A stretch of 64,000 bases of DNA from Fragilaria crotonensis (taxonomy: Eukaryota > Bacillariophyta > Fragilariophyceae > Fragilariales > Fragilariaceae). Location of the stretch: NCBI GenBank assembly GCA_022925895.1, contig JAKSYS010000197.1:1-64000 (forward strand), given 5' to 3'. Numbering within the stretch: the stretch's first letter is position 1; each line of letters begins with the position of its first letter. Shown piece after piece: positions 23,991 through 34,382 of the stretch. The position numbers were made by a program, and so were the translations under genes. The notes below the pieces were generated by a model, which did not search any database, was not told the DNA's origin, and worked only from the letters and a program-made list of their open reading frames with translations.

Positions 23991-26714
23991 ATGGCCATGG
24001 ATGAATCGTTGAGTGCTGTAAGCAGCGGTGACGTGATGGTGGAACGTGATGAGATTAAAGCAGTTGATTACTTTCAAAATATTGCCGAGGAGAAACTCAA
24101 TAGCGGCGACTATCAGCTTCTAGCCCCTGGCGTGATGCAAGTTACTCTGGACAATCGTACCACCATATTTCGACATATTTCCATCTTTCATGCCCTCACG
24201 CGATCGTCGGCTTCGGCGTCATCCATCACATCTACGTCAACGACAACAACAGCCAGTGACGATTGGGAGTTGGTTGGAGGACCAGATGGGATGGAACAAA
24301 TCCTCGCCATTGTCCTTGCCGCTCATCATTTTAACAATCGTGCCACCACAGACGTTGTCCCCTCCCTCTCTGCTAAAAACAACGATAGCGGTATGAATGC
24401 GCTGCAAGAGTGCAACGTCCAATTTACGATTGACGTTTGGGATACACAGGAGAATCCAGCATTTGCATCCACGCAATTGTTGCTGGATGTCTTGCCTCGA
24501 TCGCGTGTTCAATCCATTGAAAGCACCATTATCAGGAATCAACGGAGGAATGTCACCAACATTGATGATGAATTGCGGAAGTATCCAACCGGGATTATTG
24601 GGGCCCTATCATCTTCTACATCCAGAACAATGGCGATATTGGGGGGAGTTTTGAATTTGACACAAGTTTCTTCATTCAGCACTGCAGATGAGTTGGACTA
24701 CAAGGATCAATTTCCATTTTTTGGACGAACCATTACACCGGTTAGCTCCTTTGTAGGCGCCGGAGTTGAATATTTTGTGCACAGCATGCGGGCCTCTCAT
24801 GTATTCATCATCTATGTGCGTGATTTCATGGGGACAAGCCACTTCAGGTCGTTTCAGAGGCAGGCAAATGAAGCTGGGCTAATAACTCGATCGGCATCCG
24901 TGTCAACGGAACACGACTTGCAACACGCTTTGGATAAACTTGATGCCAGCGGATACAAGTACGTCTTTGCTGTCATCTACGTTGAGCATTACAGCATAAT
25001 GCTTCCGCAAGCTCTACAACGGGGACTGGCGGGCAAAGGAATGTTTTGGATGTACACGGATACCTTCACCTTTCCAGCGCTACCGCCTGGTGACCCCTTA
25101 TTGGAAGCAACGCACGGATCGGCGATTCTTGGATTCCCAGAGGGACCTCTTCTTCGAGGATACGGCGCATTCAACGATGAGTGGCAGCGCTACATCGCTA
25201 CTGCCGAAACTCAAGCATACTTGACTCGAATCTTGCCATCGATGATCACTGAAAGCCCACTATACAACTACACGATTCCCCCCTTGCCATCCGGGAGGTC
25301 CATGTTTATCTATGATGCGTTCATGTCGTTGGCTCTGTCAGCCTGCGACGCTGCTCACAAAGAACATGACACTTTTTCCTCAGGGACGTTTCACAATTCC
25401 TTCTTGAACCAAGCTTTTATCGGTGCAACTGGCACTGTCCGATTTGATAACGTGACGGGAAGCAGGTTACAAAAGACGACCCAGTTCGTCGTTTCCAATC
25501 TACGCGTAAATGATGAACTCCAAGCAGATGGATTGATAAATTTTTCACGGTCTCATGTGTTTGTCGATAACCATTCTGAAGCCTTCGGAAGGGATGCTGC
25601 ATGGACATCCTTAGATAACACCAGCTTCATATACGCTGACAATACGACTGTTCCTCCGGCCAATTTACCGCCATTGGACGGAGATGTGCAATGGATCGAC
25701 TTATGGTCTACTCTGACAGGGTGTATTGCGTGCTTATTAATTGTCGGCTCTGCCGTGGGTTTTTGCATTTGGATGGAATTCAATGTCAAAACAGGTCCTG
25801 TCATGGCTTCGCAGCCATTCTTTATGAGAATGGTGTCTGGTGGTGTCATGCTGATGGCAATGTGTCTGATCCCTCAGGGTGTAGTTCCGTACGTGGCGAA
25901 TCCCGACGCGGCGTGCATGAGTGGTCCCTGGCTCCTCTTCACTGGATTTTGTGTCACCTTCGCCGCTATCTTTTCCAAGCTGCGGAGGATCAACAAAATT
26001 GAGAGCTTCTCGAATCGCATGATACGAGTTACAATTACGCCAATGCAGGTCCTAGCCCCATTTGCTGTGCTTCTCACTCTGAATGTATCCATTCTCACCG
26101 CTTGGACCATTGTCGATCCACTAAAGTACGAGAAAGTCGCTCTCAACAGTCAAGACGTTTACGGCCGCAATATCTCATGGACATTGGCTTGCCAAGCTGA
26201 GTCAAATCAAGCAACGTTTTTCTTTTATGCGGCCCTTGGCATCCTCGACATTGTTGCTCTCATGATTTGTTGGTGGGAGTGCTTCAAAGCAAGGAATACC
26301 AAGGTTGCTTACGATGAAAACCAGCACATTGTTGTTGCGCTTATTGTTTGCTCGCAGTCGTTTTTGATTGGTGCCCCTCTGATGGTTGTATCGATCGATC
26401 CGTCTGTGAGATACTTGGGCCTCACGGTCGCCATCACATTCTGTTCGGCAGGAATCTTGTTTCCCATCATGTCTCCCAAAGTAAGCCAAGTCATGGAATG
26501 GAAAGCCGCGAAGGCCGCCAAGGAGGCTCGGAGGCTAGAACGCAGGCTCCGGGCGGATGCCTATTTTGCCCGTGTCGGAGGAGACAAGAATTCGGCGCCG
26601 CCGCCGACGCCTCAATCGGAGCAAAACAGTCTTACCACCAACGTTACAAAGCCATCTGTACGCTCGGCTCCGAAAGTCGTATTCAAACCAAATCTCGTTA
26701 CATGTCCTGAGTGA
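23991..26714 (+). CDS. Class C G-protein-coupled receptor, GABA-B receptor-like (intact copy 2)
   Basis: A single open frame of 907 aa. Residues about 100-460 form a periplasmic-binding/ANF-receptor-type ligand domain (LAIVLAAHHFNNR, SSTIIRNQ-type loops, GRTITPVSS, GKGMFWMYTDTF). Residues about 565-850 form the seven-helix 7tm_3 domain, beginning WIDLWSTLTGCIACLLIVG. It includes the class C loop FSKLRRINKIE and the sixth/seventh helix region AITFCSAGILFPIMSPK. A basic, alanine-rich cytoplasmic tail follows. Receptors of this class sit in a membrane and signal through G proteins; the ligand is unknown. No signal peptide is visible at this ATG, so a short upstream coding exon is possible. It is a direct duplicate of the interrupted copy at 11814. 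The 5' flank is split by copia element B, which may alter its expression. Confidence 0.9.
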   Translation: MAMDESLSAVSSGDVMVERDEIKAVDYFQNIAEEKLNSGDYQLLAPGVMQVTLDNRTTIFRHISIFHALTRSSASASSITSTSTTTTASDDWELVGGPDGMEQILAIVLAAHHFNNRATTDVVPSLSAKNNDSGMNALQECNVQFTIDVWDTQENPAFASTQLLLDVLPRSRVQSIESTIIRNQRRNVTNIDDELRKYPTGIIGALSSSTSRTMAILGGVLNLTQVSSFSTADELDYKDQFPFFGRTITPVSSFVGAGVEYFVHSMRASHVFIIYVRDFMGTSHFRSFQRQANEAGLITRSASVSTEHDLQHALDKLDASGYKYVFAVIYVEHYSIMLPQALQRGLAGKGMFWMYTDTFTFPALPPGDPLLEATHGSAILGFPEGPLLRGYGAFNDEWQRYIATAETQAYLTRILPSMITESPLYNYTIPPLPSGRSMFIYDAFMSLALSACDAAHKEHDTFSSGTFHNSFLNQAFIGATGTVRFDNVTGSRLQKTTQFVVSNLRVNDELQADGLINFSRSHVFVDNHSEAFGRDAAWTSLDNTSFIYADNTTVPPANLPPLDGDVQWIDLWSTLTGCIACLLIVGSAVGFCIWMEFNVKTGPVMASQPFFMRMVSGGVMLMAMCLIPQGVVPYVANPDAACMSGPWLLFTGFCVTFAAIFSKLRRINKIESFSNRMIRVTITPMQVLAPFAVLLTLNVSILTAWTIVDPLKYEKVALNSQDVYGRNISWTLACQAESNQATFFFYAALGILDIVALMICWWECFKARNTKVAYDENQHIVVALIVCSQSFLIGAPLMVVSIDPSVRYLGLTVAITFCSAGILFPIMSPKVSQVMEWKAAKAAKEARRLERRLRADAYFARVGGDKNSAPPPTPQSEQNSLTTNVTKPSVRSAPKVVFKPNLVTCPE

Positions 26715-27233
26715 GGAGTAAAAGCAAAGCACTATTCTATTGATAGGAGTTAATCTCTGTATTGAATTCTGTGCGAACTGACACCGGCTTCACAGCAGCT
26801 TGGGGGTTTCCATGCTTTCGACCACCGGACATTTTTGTCCTGACCAACGCATCCATGGATGCCGATGCGGTGGCAAAGGATCAAAAATTCCCTGTGCCAT
26901 GCAGCAAGCTGCATCACTATCACTACGGGGGAGTAGTCGATCGGGTTGACTGCAATTTTCAAAGTATGATATGTCATTTTGGGAATGTTGGCACCGACTC
27001 GTTTTGGGCGAGGGTCTGCCTGCATATGGTTGTTGTAAAGAGTGTAAGTCAACTCCAACTCGTTGATTAGGGTGATACAGATCTCGCCACTCAAAGTTTG
27101 CATTTCTGGAAAGTACGCAGAACTACTTGTTTGTTCTTCTCGTTGACTCTCCTTTTATGGAACATCTAGTGGTTTGTTAAATTTGTCTCATTCTCTCGTT
27201 CTATTCATAGACACTTTGGCGTTCAAACAATAT
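26715..27233. other. 3' intergenic between convergent genes
   Basis: No gene is seen. Bases 26720-26960 resemble 14530-14760 downstream of GPCR copy 1, so the duplicated unit extends past the stop codon. The GPCR and the following membrane-protein gene converge here. Confidence 0.4.
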
Positions 27234-28195
27234 TCATTCATCCACATCCAATTTGCTGGGTGACACAAAGGCTCGGTACGCCAAGACAGTTGTGGTGATC
27301 AAACTTGGAATGTACAGATATGCCAGTGGTCGAATGGGCCATGTCCACAAGTACCGATGCCAGCACAATTGCATGTAGACCCACACCATGTGGGCATAAT
27401 TGTGATAGTACGACATGTGTGCATTGTAGAACGACAGCATGAGAAGGATCATGGTAACGAGACTGGAGGATATAAAGGCATTCATGCGACGAGCCGCTTC
27501 ACCTTCCGAGTGTTTGGGGATTTCAATTTCAATCGCCGATGCCGCGAGCCAATTGAGAAGGCCCTGAATGAAAGTAATCCGGGCCGTGAGGTATTCAAAT
27601 TCGTGGTTGTGTTGGAGGAATCCCTGGAGGTGGATAGCATCGTGTCAGGAAAAAGAGTCTACCATTTGATCAAATCAATGTTGACAATTGTTCGTCATCT
27701 CACCATGGGACTATGGTACTCTTCTCCACCCAGATTTCCAGTTGGATGATCTCCCTGCGTCAGGAGCATGGTCCCGGTGACAGTCGTTGCAAATATGGAT
27801 ATAGTTTCCAATGCAAAGGCACTTAGAAGTAGGAATCGTTGCAATTGTTTGAATCGTCGAACTTTGGCAGTATCGTTTCGCATGGGAGCCATTTCTTCTC
27901 GTGTTTCTCCTAGTGTTACCAAGACGGCACCTGCCACCAGGGCTGCGGGTGCTCCTAGATTGGAACACCATGCAAATGCTTCGGATGCCATTTCAAGATC
28001 GATCGATCCGCCGCGAATTTGTGTCAAGAATGTGTCGACATGAATTCTTTTCTTGCCGTTTCTGTTGTAATGGTTGTTGTTGACACCTGGTGTGGCACGA
28101 CTTGATTTCGATACAGAAGGACTGCGAAACGGATGAATAGCAAGTACCGACGGGAGAAGAAGAGCGAGGCACGTTGTTTTGGCAAAGGTTGTCAT
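27234..28195 (-). CDS. Multi-pass membrane protein with signal peptide, two exons
   Basis: Exon 1 is 28195-27704, the intron 27703-27624 (80 bp, GTGAGA...CTCCAG), and exon 2 27623-27234. The join is in phase 0 and yields 293 aa. The start is an ATG followed by a signal peptide (TTCLALLLPSVLAI). A hydrophilic stretch follows, then about five hydrophobic segments: PAALVAGAVLVTLG, FLLLSAFALETISIF, a segment around ITFIQGLLNWLAASA, SSSLVTMILLMLSFY and YLYIPSLITTTVLAY. An HMSYYHNYAH stretch rich in His and Tyr lies in a loop. I recognise no family, and a diatom-restricted endomembrane or plastid-envelope protein is possible. The upstream region carries four copies of TTTTGCCACC. Confidence 0.75.
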
Positions 28196-28333
28196 GATCT
28201 ACTAATGCACTACAATGTGGCAATACATATAGTCTGGACGAAAAGATACATCGGTCGAAAAGATATCTCAGAATTGTGAAAACGGGGAAACGGGAAACTG
28301 ATCCAAGTATGATATACCGATACATTTATTGCG

Positions 28334-28720
28334 TTTTGCCACCGAAGGGTGGTATTTTGCATTTTGGCCCGTATGTGTCTACAGGAGGAGTCTGTAGATT
28401 GTTGATACTGTGCCTCTGGTCACAGTATTGTTCAAGTTTTTCCTAGTTATTTTTGCCACCCTGGTGGCACGTAGGGTGGCAAATTTTACGTGAACATTGC
28501 GTTGTTTTGCAACTCGATCCGTGTTTTTGCCACTCGAATTAGTCGATCGCGAGAATGGGACTCCGATGCAAAAAAAATTGGGGTGGAGTGCGCATTGCAT
28601 CGCGCAGCACTACCAGAAGATATACCGGTAGTTGGTTATGTGCCTCCTATATTACACAGTATTTTCGTTTTGCCACCCAGGGAGTGCCGCGACACTCTCC
28701 AGTATTGTTGTTTTGCCACC
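28334..28720. repeat. Cluster of TTTTGCCACC motifs upstream of the membrane-protein gene
   Basis: Exact copies lie at 28334-28343, 28451-28460, 28668-28677 and 28711-28720. A complementary GGTGGCAAA lies near 28473. Three copies are preceded within 30 bp by CAGTATT. The motif faces away from the minus-strand gene that starts at 28195. It could be a set of binding sites or a decayed short repeat. Confidence 0.45.
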
Positions 28721-28735
28721 GAGCTGTGATTCCAC

Positions 28736-30923
28736 TCGAATTTTGTCCTGTACTCCGAGTTGAGCATTTTATGACACGTTGTACACACTTGTACGGAATG
28801 ATTACTGGATACAGTACTGGAGTCTTGTCAGCGTACCATAATACGATGTATGACTGTAACATAGTCCAGTACTTAAGCCAGTAGTCACAACTCTACCAAT
28901 TAGATGTTTGTATGCTGACAAAAATTAGAGTGCCACTAAATTGGGTTTTAACAAATGTCTGTTACATCTAGCATGCCACCTCCTCTCTGTCTTTGCACTA
29001 AGAAAAAAGATGTACTACCAGCATCTTGTTTGCTTCATGGCTTTCAAGGCCATCATAGAAATGACAAGGATTCTGACATTGTTGACTTTGCACAACAAAG
29101 CAACTTCTATGAATCACTCAATGATGACTTGATGCAATCATGGATGTGGGTGACAGCATATGGAGTGCTCAATCCAGATCCTCAAGATACAGCACAAGTT
29201 GCCATCAATACTGCTGTTGACATCTATTGCGCTTCAACTGGGTATACTACTAGACGTAAAAACAATGTGACACAATGACAGTGGGATGAATGCATCCCAG
29301 TCTTTGTGAGAACTAAGTTTGTAACAAGCAACATTGATAGATACCATCATGCATGTTGAACGGTGTGGTTGTCCGGTTAAAGAATGCATGCTAGCTTCTT
29401 GCTGCTTGGCTGATGTCCAAACAATCCTGTCCCATGGAATGTATGCACAGACCAAAGACTTCAAGCATAGCACCACATCCTTATCACCAGTGAGCAACCA
29501 GCAGATCATTTTTTTTCTTTAGCATAGCCGTGTGTCCTTGAATTCAATGATAGACGATGAGGCAACTGATTATTGATTTGGGAACCAGCACAACTTTTAT
29601 GTGACATACACAAGAAGTGATAAATCAATGATCATTAACTAAAATCCAATTAAGAGAAGGAGAAGAAAAGTGAAGTTAGTTGAGGATGCCTTGAAAATTC
29701 TCTGGACCATTGTGATAACAGCATAGTTGCTTGCCCTCTTGGTTGAAATCAACAAGCACATGCTTATGTCTGCTGCTTTCATTTGCTGTATCCCCAATTG
29801 GAGCTGCCAAAGTAAACAACTGCACTGAATTGAGTGGAAGGTAAAAATGGTTCTATTAAAGGCCTCATATCTGGTGGCAATAGCATGTGATTAGATCAGC
29901 ATGTCAGCAGTCAACAGGAGGATCAATCACTTTAATCAATTGATGTTTTCGTTGCTGCTTGCCTTGTCACATGTTCAGGCAGGACTCCAACTCTGATACA
30001 ACAACTGCCAGTTCCTTGGGTACTATACTTTTTTGCTGTTTTCTTCTGTCATAGCAGCAGTGCTTGAGGGGTTGTTGCCGTGCCTTCCACATGTCACAAA
30101 ACCCGTACCACTGACAACGATTCCTTTGGTTTCAGCTCGCTACTGAGGCGGAGCGTACAAAAGTGTGAGTGCTGACAAGTATAAAGTTTGCACTAGCTAG
30201 CCTATCTTGTAGTACTGAGGATGATAAGTGCTACATGGGCCAATACTTCTAAGGAGTGGTACTAAAAATGCAAGATTTCAACAAGTTCTCATAGAATCTG
30301 ATCTGACACTAGGAAAACATGAAAAGCACTATCATTCCTATGATCTTGAGGAGTTTTACAGAACTGGGAACTGGAGTCATTGTCATGAAGTTGTTTGCCT
30401 ATTGAAATGAACTTTTCCAAAGAAATAAACAACAAAATCGGTCTTAGTGTGGAAAAGTAGTGTCCAGTACTCCGTCGTCGAAGCTCCAACTGCTACTGTA
30501 GTACTGAAGTACGAGTTTAAACATTGTAGCTGGCTTACAGCGTATGGCCTATGGCATACTACTAGTAGTACCTGGTACCTGGTACCCTCTGGCTGTCTAC
30601 TCGTACTTAGTACCAGGTGCACTACCACTACTAGCAATGGCTTCCTACACGTACTCTAGTAATCGCGATTCATACACCGAGTATGACAGTTGCGCTCGCT
30701 CCGTTGTTCATCCGCACCCCAAAATTATAAGTTACCGTCAGACGAGCAAGTGACTAGTAACGTGCACTTCGTAGTTAATGCTACATCAAGTACATTGAAT
30801 ACTAGGTCTACAGGGTGGCAAAAATATGAGCACAAAAGAGAGATACTGGCACAGTGATGAGCATGCCAATGAAAGAGGCGGTTAGACACGATGGGGGTAC
30901 TAGTACTCCAGTAGTGGACAACA
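28736..30923. other. Gene-poor DNA with decayed coding relics
   Basis: An open frame of about 107 codons at 28955-29278 (GYTTRRKNNVT at its end) and scattered short frames to about 30400 look like relics of a mobile-element protein. I could not assign a family. From 30400 to 30920 the DNA is rich in GTAC. No supported gene is present. Confidence 0.3.
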
Positions 30924-31236
30924 GTACACCGGGTACAGTATTTAGTCTGGATGGGCAAATAGCAAATAGCCTGGATTCCTAAATACTGTGGTCCAGACTA
31001 ATATATGTTTGAAACTAATTTTCGCCATAAGGGCATCATAAAAAGTCGGTTTTTTTCATTTGGCTTCTGAATCGCTAATAGTACGAATCGTAGATGTGTT
31101 TCCTAACGTCCCTGGTATCCGTGCGCCAATATTCGCAAATTGGCCGATCCAGACTAATTCATGTTTGGGGTCAAAAAATGGAGTGTTGCACAATAGTCTG
31201 GACTCTGGACCAGACTAAATACTGTACCCGGTGTAC
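30924..31236. mobile_element. MITE with 27 bp perfect terminal inverted repeats
   Basis: Left TIR 30924-30950 and right TIR 31210-31236 are exact reverse complements, beginning GTACACCGGGTACAG. The terminal GTAC is itself palindromic, so it may be a 4 bp target duplication with 23 bp TIRs inside. The motif TAGTCTGGA or its complement recurs several times inside the 313 bp, notably near 30995, 31149 and 31194. There is no coding capacity, so it must rely on a transposase elsewhere. The superfamily is undetermined. Confidence 0.8.
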
Positions 31237-31550
31237 TTGAAATCAGTACTGCAGTACTTGTACTGTACGAGTTATTATATATACCTAAAATAACTCAGAT
31301 ATTGTCGTACTGTATTTTCAAAAGTAATCGTATATATTTATTTTTTAATCCACGTACTGACGTAGCATTTGCGGTAGAAAACTACATGGTACAAATTTTT
31401 CAGTAGAAATCTACATGAAAACTTTTTTACACTGTGTCCAGAAATGTATATTGTATAACGTGGTACGAATCGTTGTGTAGAACGGACAACAATTTTATGT
31501 ACAAGTACTCCGTCAATGCCATATCCAGTTTGTTCGATCTGTCTAGAAAT

Positions 31551-31706
31551 ACTGGAAAATGTATTTTGAATTCCAGATTCCGTGGTACAAATTTTGCAGT
31601 AGAAAACTACATGTCCAAAGTCCAGAGTACTGGAAATGTATTTTGAATTCCAGATTCCAATGCTACCAACGTGGTACAAATTATGCAGTAGAAAACTGCA
31701 TGTCCA
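31551..31706. repeat. Two-unit tandem repeat
   Basis: Unit 1 (31551-31617) and unit 2 (31629-31706) share ACTGGAAA(A)TGTATTTTGAAT, a GTGGTACAAATT block and CAGTAGAAAACT. A degenerate partial third copy lies at 31374-31419. It is noncoding. Confidence 0.7.
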
Positions 31707-31756
31707 CATCAATGGTTCGTAACTGTCTTAACTCCGTACTCTAAGATCTTATAACC

Positions 31757-32727
31757 CACGGGTTTTGTCAGATGCTATCTGACAACCTAGTAGAAACCAC
31801 CTATACAGTGCACTGTAGTAGAGTAGCCTACTATCTTTGAAGGTACGGGAACGCACGTCTACATATCATCCCCCTCTTGCTCATGTTTGAGTAATCAAGT
31901 ACCAGGTACATGTAGACTGAAGTATGATACGTATGCATACGATACCTGACACAGGCTTGATACTGCCCTATACACGCAATACTTAAATGCTGCAAGATTT
32001 TACCATTTGTAGATCGTCGCAATAGTTTGGCCAATTAAATACTCAGAGTACATTTCAGGAAGGACATCGCAGTTTTCCTTCAAGTACCGGTAATTTACTT
32101 AGGGATTCCGAAATCAAAAGGCAGTACTCAAGTACTCCACACTGATTCATTATATTTATTTGGCCAATCAAATATCAATCTGAACCTGAAAGGCAGAATA
32201 TCATTTTTAATTAGATCGATTTGCTAAATCAAATATATGCTATCATAGTACAAAGGCATTATATTAGAATAACGAATAATATCAAATTCAGATACATACA
32301 CACTGAATCTATTAAGTAAGCAATTTGATTCGACCAAATTGGTTGTCGAAACAAGAAGGCAGTGCATCATTCTTACTTACATTGATTTGGCCAATCGTAT
32401 GATCTTCTGGAACAAAAGTCATTAAATCAATAATTATAGTTTGATGGGCAATTGCAATACTTAAAGACTGGCTTCTTAAGTATCCAACCGATTAGCCCGC
32501 TCGGGCAATTTTCTTACCGTAAACAGAAGTTGTCATACAAAATCTGACAAACCGGTAAAGATCAGAGATCCGCAACAACACTCCTGTACCTGGTCATACA
32601 TTATCTACAGGTACAAGAACCAGGATCAACTGGATCCCAAGGTTTTGTCAGAATTCATCTGACAACCATCTGACAGACCGCTAGAAAACCCCGCATGCTA
32701 TCTGACAAACCCTGGGGATCTTACCAG
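31757..32727. repeat. Possible nonautonomous DNA element with TTGTCAGAT palindromes at both ends
   Basis: At 31765-31785 TTGTCAGAT and ATCTGACAA form a hairpin around 3 nt. At 32641-32667 a near-identical hairpin occurs, followed by two more ATCTGAC copies up to about 32712. The outermost GGGTTTTGTCAGAT on the left pairs with ATCTGACAAACCC on the right. The roughly 970 bp between them is AT-rich and noncoding. Repeated subterminal motifs are typical of several DNA-transposon families, but the family is not identified. Confidence 0.45.
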
Positions 32728-33363
32728 ACCTCCTCTACAGTCGTGCAACAACCGCGGCCATCGGCCGCCCCCAGACTGGTATAATCTTAAAACAAAGGCG
32801 GGATTGACATGTGGCTCTCGCAAGCAGCTCATTCCTGGTTTTCAACACAGACAAATCTTGTGGCTGCAACTTGGAAACTAAAGTTGAATCATCTCATCGA
32901 TTATACAAACAGAAAGGCAGGCATTTCTTGGCAGGTGTTCCCAAACTGACGAACGAAGAGGCGACAGTTGTAACGGTTGTCACATCTGTCTTCAATATTG
33001 CAAAACATGTCTGCTTGTTCGCTGAAGAAGCAGACGGATTCTGTGGTGTCGCTGGAATGCTTGCCCAGAATGACAACAGAGATTTGTCCAGAGTGCAGAT
33101 GGTACAAGTGTACGGTGTTTGCGTGTATTCGTGTGTTCGATGTGCGAGGAAGTAAAAATTCGGGGCAGGCATGCTGTATGTTGTTTGGTCTGTTCCCCCT
33201 ATATAAAAAGTGTATACGAGATGCCCTCACGTTTCTTCGCCTCCCCGACACATTATCGATCGGTCACTCGAGTACCACCTCTCCGCTCTCCGAGTAGTAC
33301 ACATCACATTGTTTCACACATCAACAACACGACCACTCTTACCGACTGCAGATACATATAATC
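32728..33363. promoter_or_regulatory. 5' flank of the thioredoxin-like gene
   Basis: Overlapping frames exist on both strands (about 32811-33251), but none begins with a convincing ATG or shows a domain. The DNA just upstream of the thioredoxin ATG at 33364 is likely promoter and 5' UTR. No clear motif beyond a TATATAAAAAG stretch near 33200. Confidence 0.35.
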
Positions 33364-34213
33364 ATGCATCCCTTTGCTTCTTCACATTCTTCTCTGCTAC
33401 TACTCTCACTAGTAGTAGCATCGTTGTTAACTGGTAACACTGTCCATTCATTCGGAATTGGACGATTCTATCAGCACAGTAACAATCACAATCCGGCATC
33501 AACCCATCATGAACCCGAATCACTCAAGTCCACAACAATGACCGAAGCCACAACAAGCACTCATGAAATTCAATTCGGACCACGAATTGAAGTCATTCAT
33601 AACACAAAAGAATATCTGGATTTTATTGCTCAAGATGATCGTCTTTGTGTTGTCAAGTAAGTTGATGGTGTCGATGATGATGACGATTACCTTGAATTAT
33701 ACACTTACTAACATGATCCTACATTCGTCCAGATTCTACGCATCATGGTGCAAATCCTGTCAAAAGTTTGGTGTCTTGTACAAGCGTTTGGCAACACAAT
33801 GTGGTGACCTCTATGAAACAACATCATCATTATCGGAAAAACACCATCATGATCAATCCCAACTCTTGAAACGCGGCAATGTTCGTTTTGCCGAAGTCGA
33901 ATTCGGTGCCAATGCTGAACTCTGTCGTTCTCTGGGAATTAAAAAATTGCCCAATGTTCACATTTACAAGGGTACAGAATTGGGACGCATTACAGGATTT
34001 CCCTGTGGACCAAGCAAATTTGGAATGTTGGAAGACACACTGCAACGATTCCGAACCATGAGTGATGATGATTTGAAACTAGAAAAGACTCTCGAAGAAG
34101 GAGGTGAGTTGGTGGATCAAATTTTGCAAACACTCCACAAGGAACGTGACAATGGTGGTGGTACTGCTGCTGCTGTAAAGGCAAATGGAAATCAACAGCA
34201 ACAGCAGCAGTAG
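33364..34213 (+). CDS. Plastid-targeted thioredoxin-like protein (WCKSC), two exons
   Basis: Exon 1 33364-33656, intron 33657-33732 (76 bp, GTAAGT...GTCCAG), exon 2 33733-34213. The join restores K-F-Y-A-S-W-C and gives 257 aa. The N-terminus has a signal peptide (SLLLLSLVVASLLTG) then NTVHSFGIGRF. A phenylalanine at the expected cleavage site is the hallmark of diatom bipartite plastid leaders. The thioredoxin fold shows FYASWCKSCQKFG, VRFAEVEFGAN and GIKKLPNVHIYKG with the cis-proline. The active site is CKSC rather than CGPC, which in plant plastid relatives marks atypical thioredoxins with altered redox potential. The C-terminus is a short poly-glutamine tail from a CAG run. Its partner is unknown. 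It converges on the alpha/beta hydrolase gene. Confidence 0.88.
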
Positions 34214-34382
34214 TAGTAATATCTGGCAGAAGCTGCCTAAATGCGAAATGCGCAAACCAAGACAGATACGAAGTAGACGCTATAGCATGAAGCAACAGAA
34301 AGGGATATCCTATTCCAGAGTCTGATTGTAGTTTTACCCCAGACACATGATATTTTAGCGCACTCGAAAGCATTCGTCTGGA

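Noticed and set aside
32811-33251. Overlapping frames of 114 and 116 codons on opposite strands
   Set aside because: Both start at GTG and neither has a domain; a short ATG frame at 32809 is only 46 codons. Treated as the flank of the thioredoxin gene.
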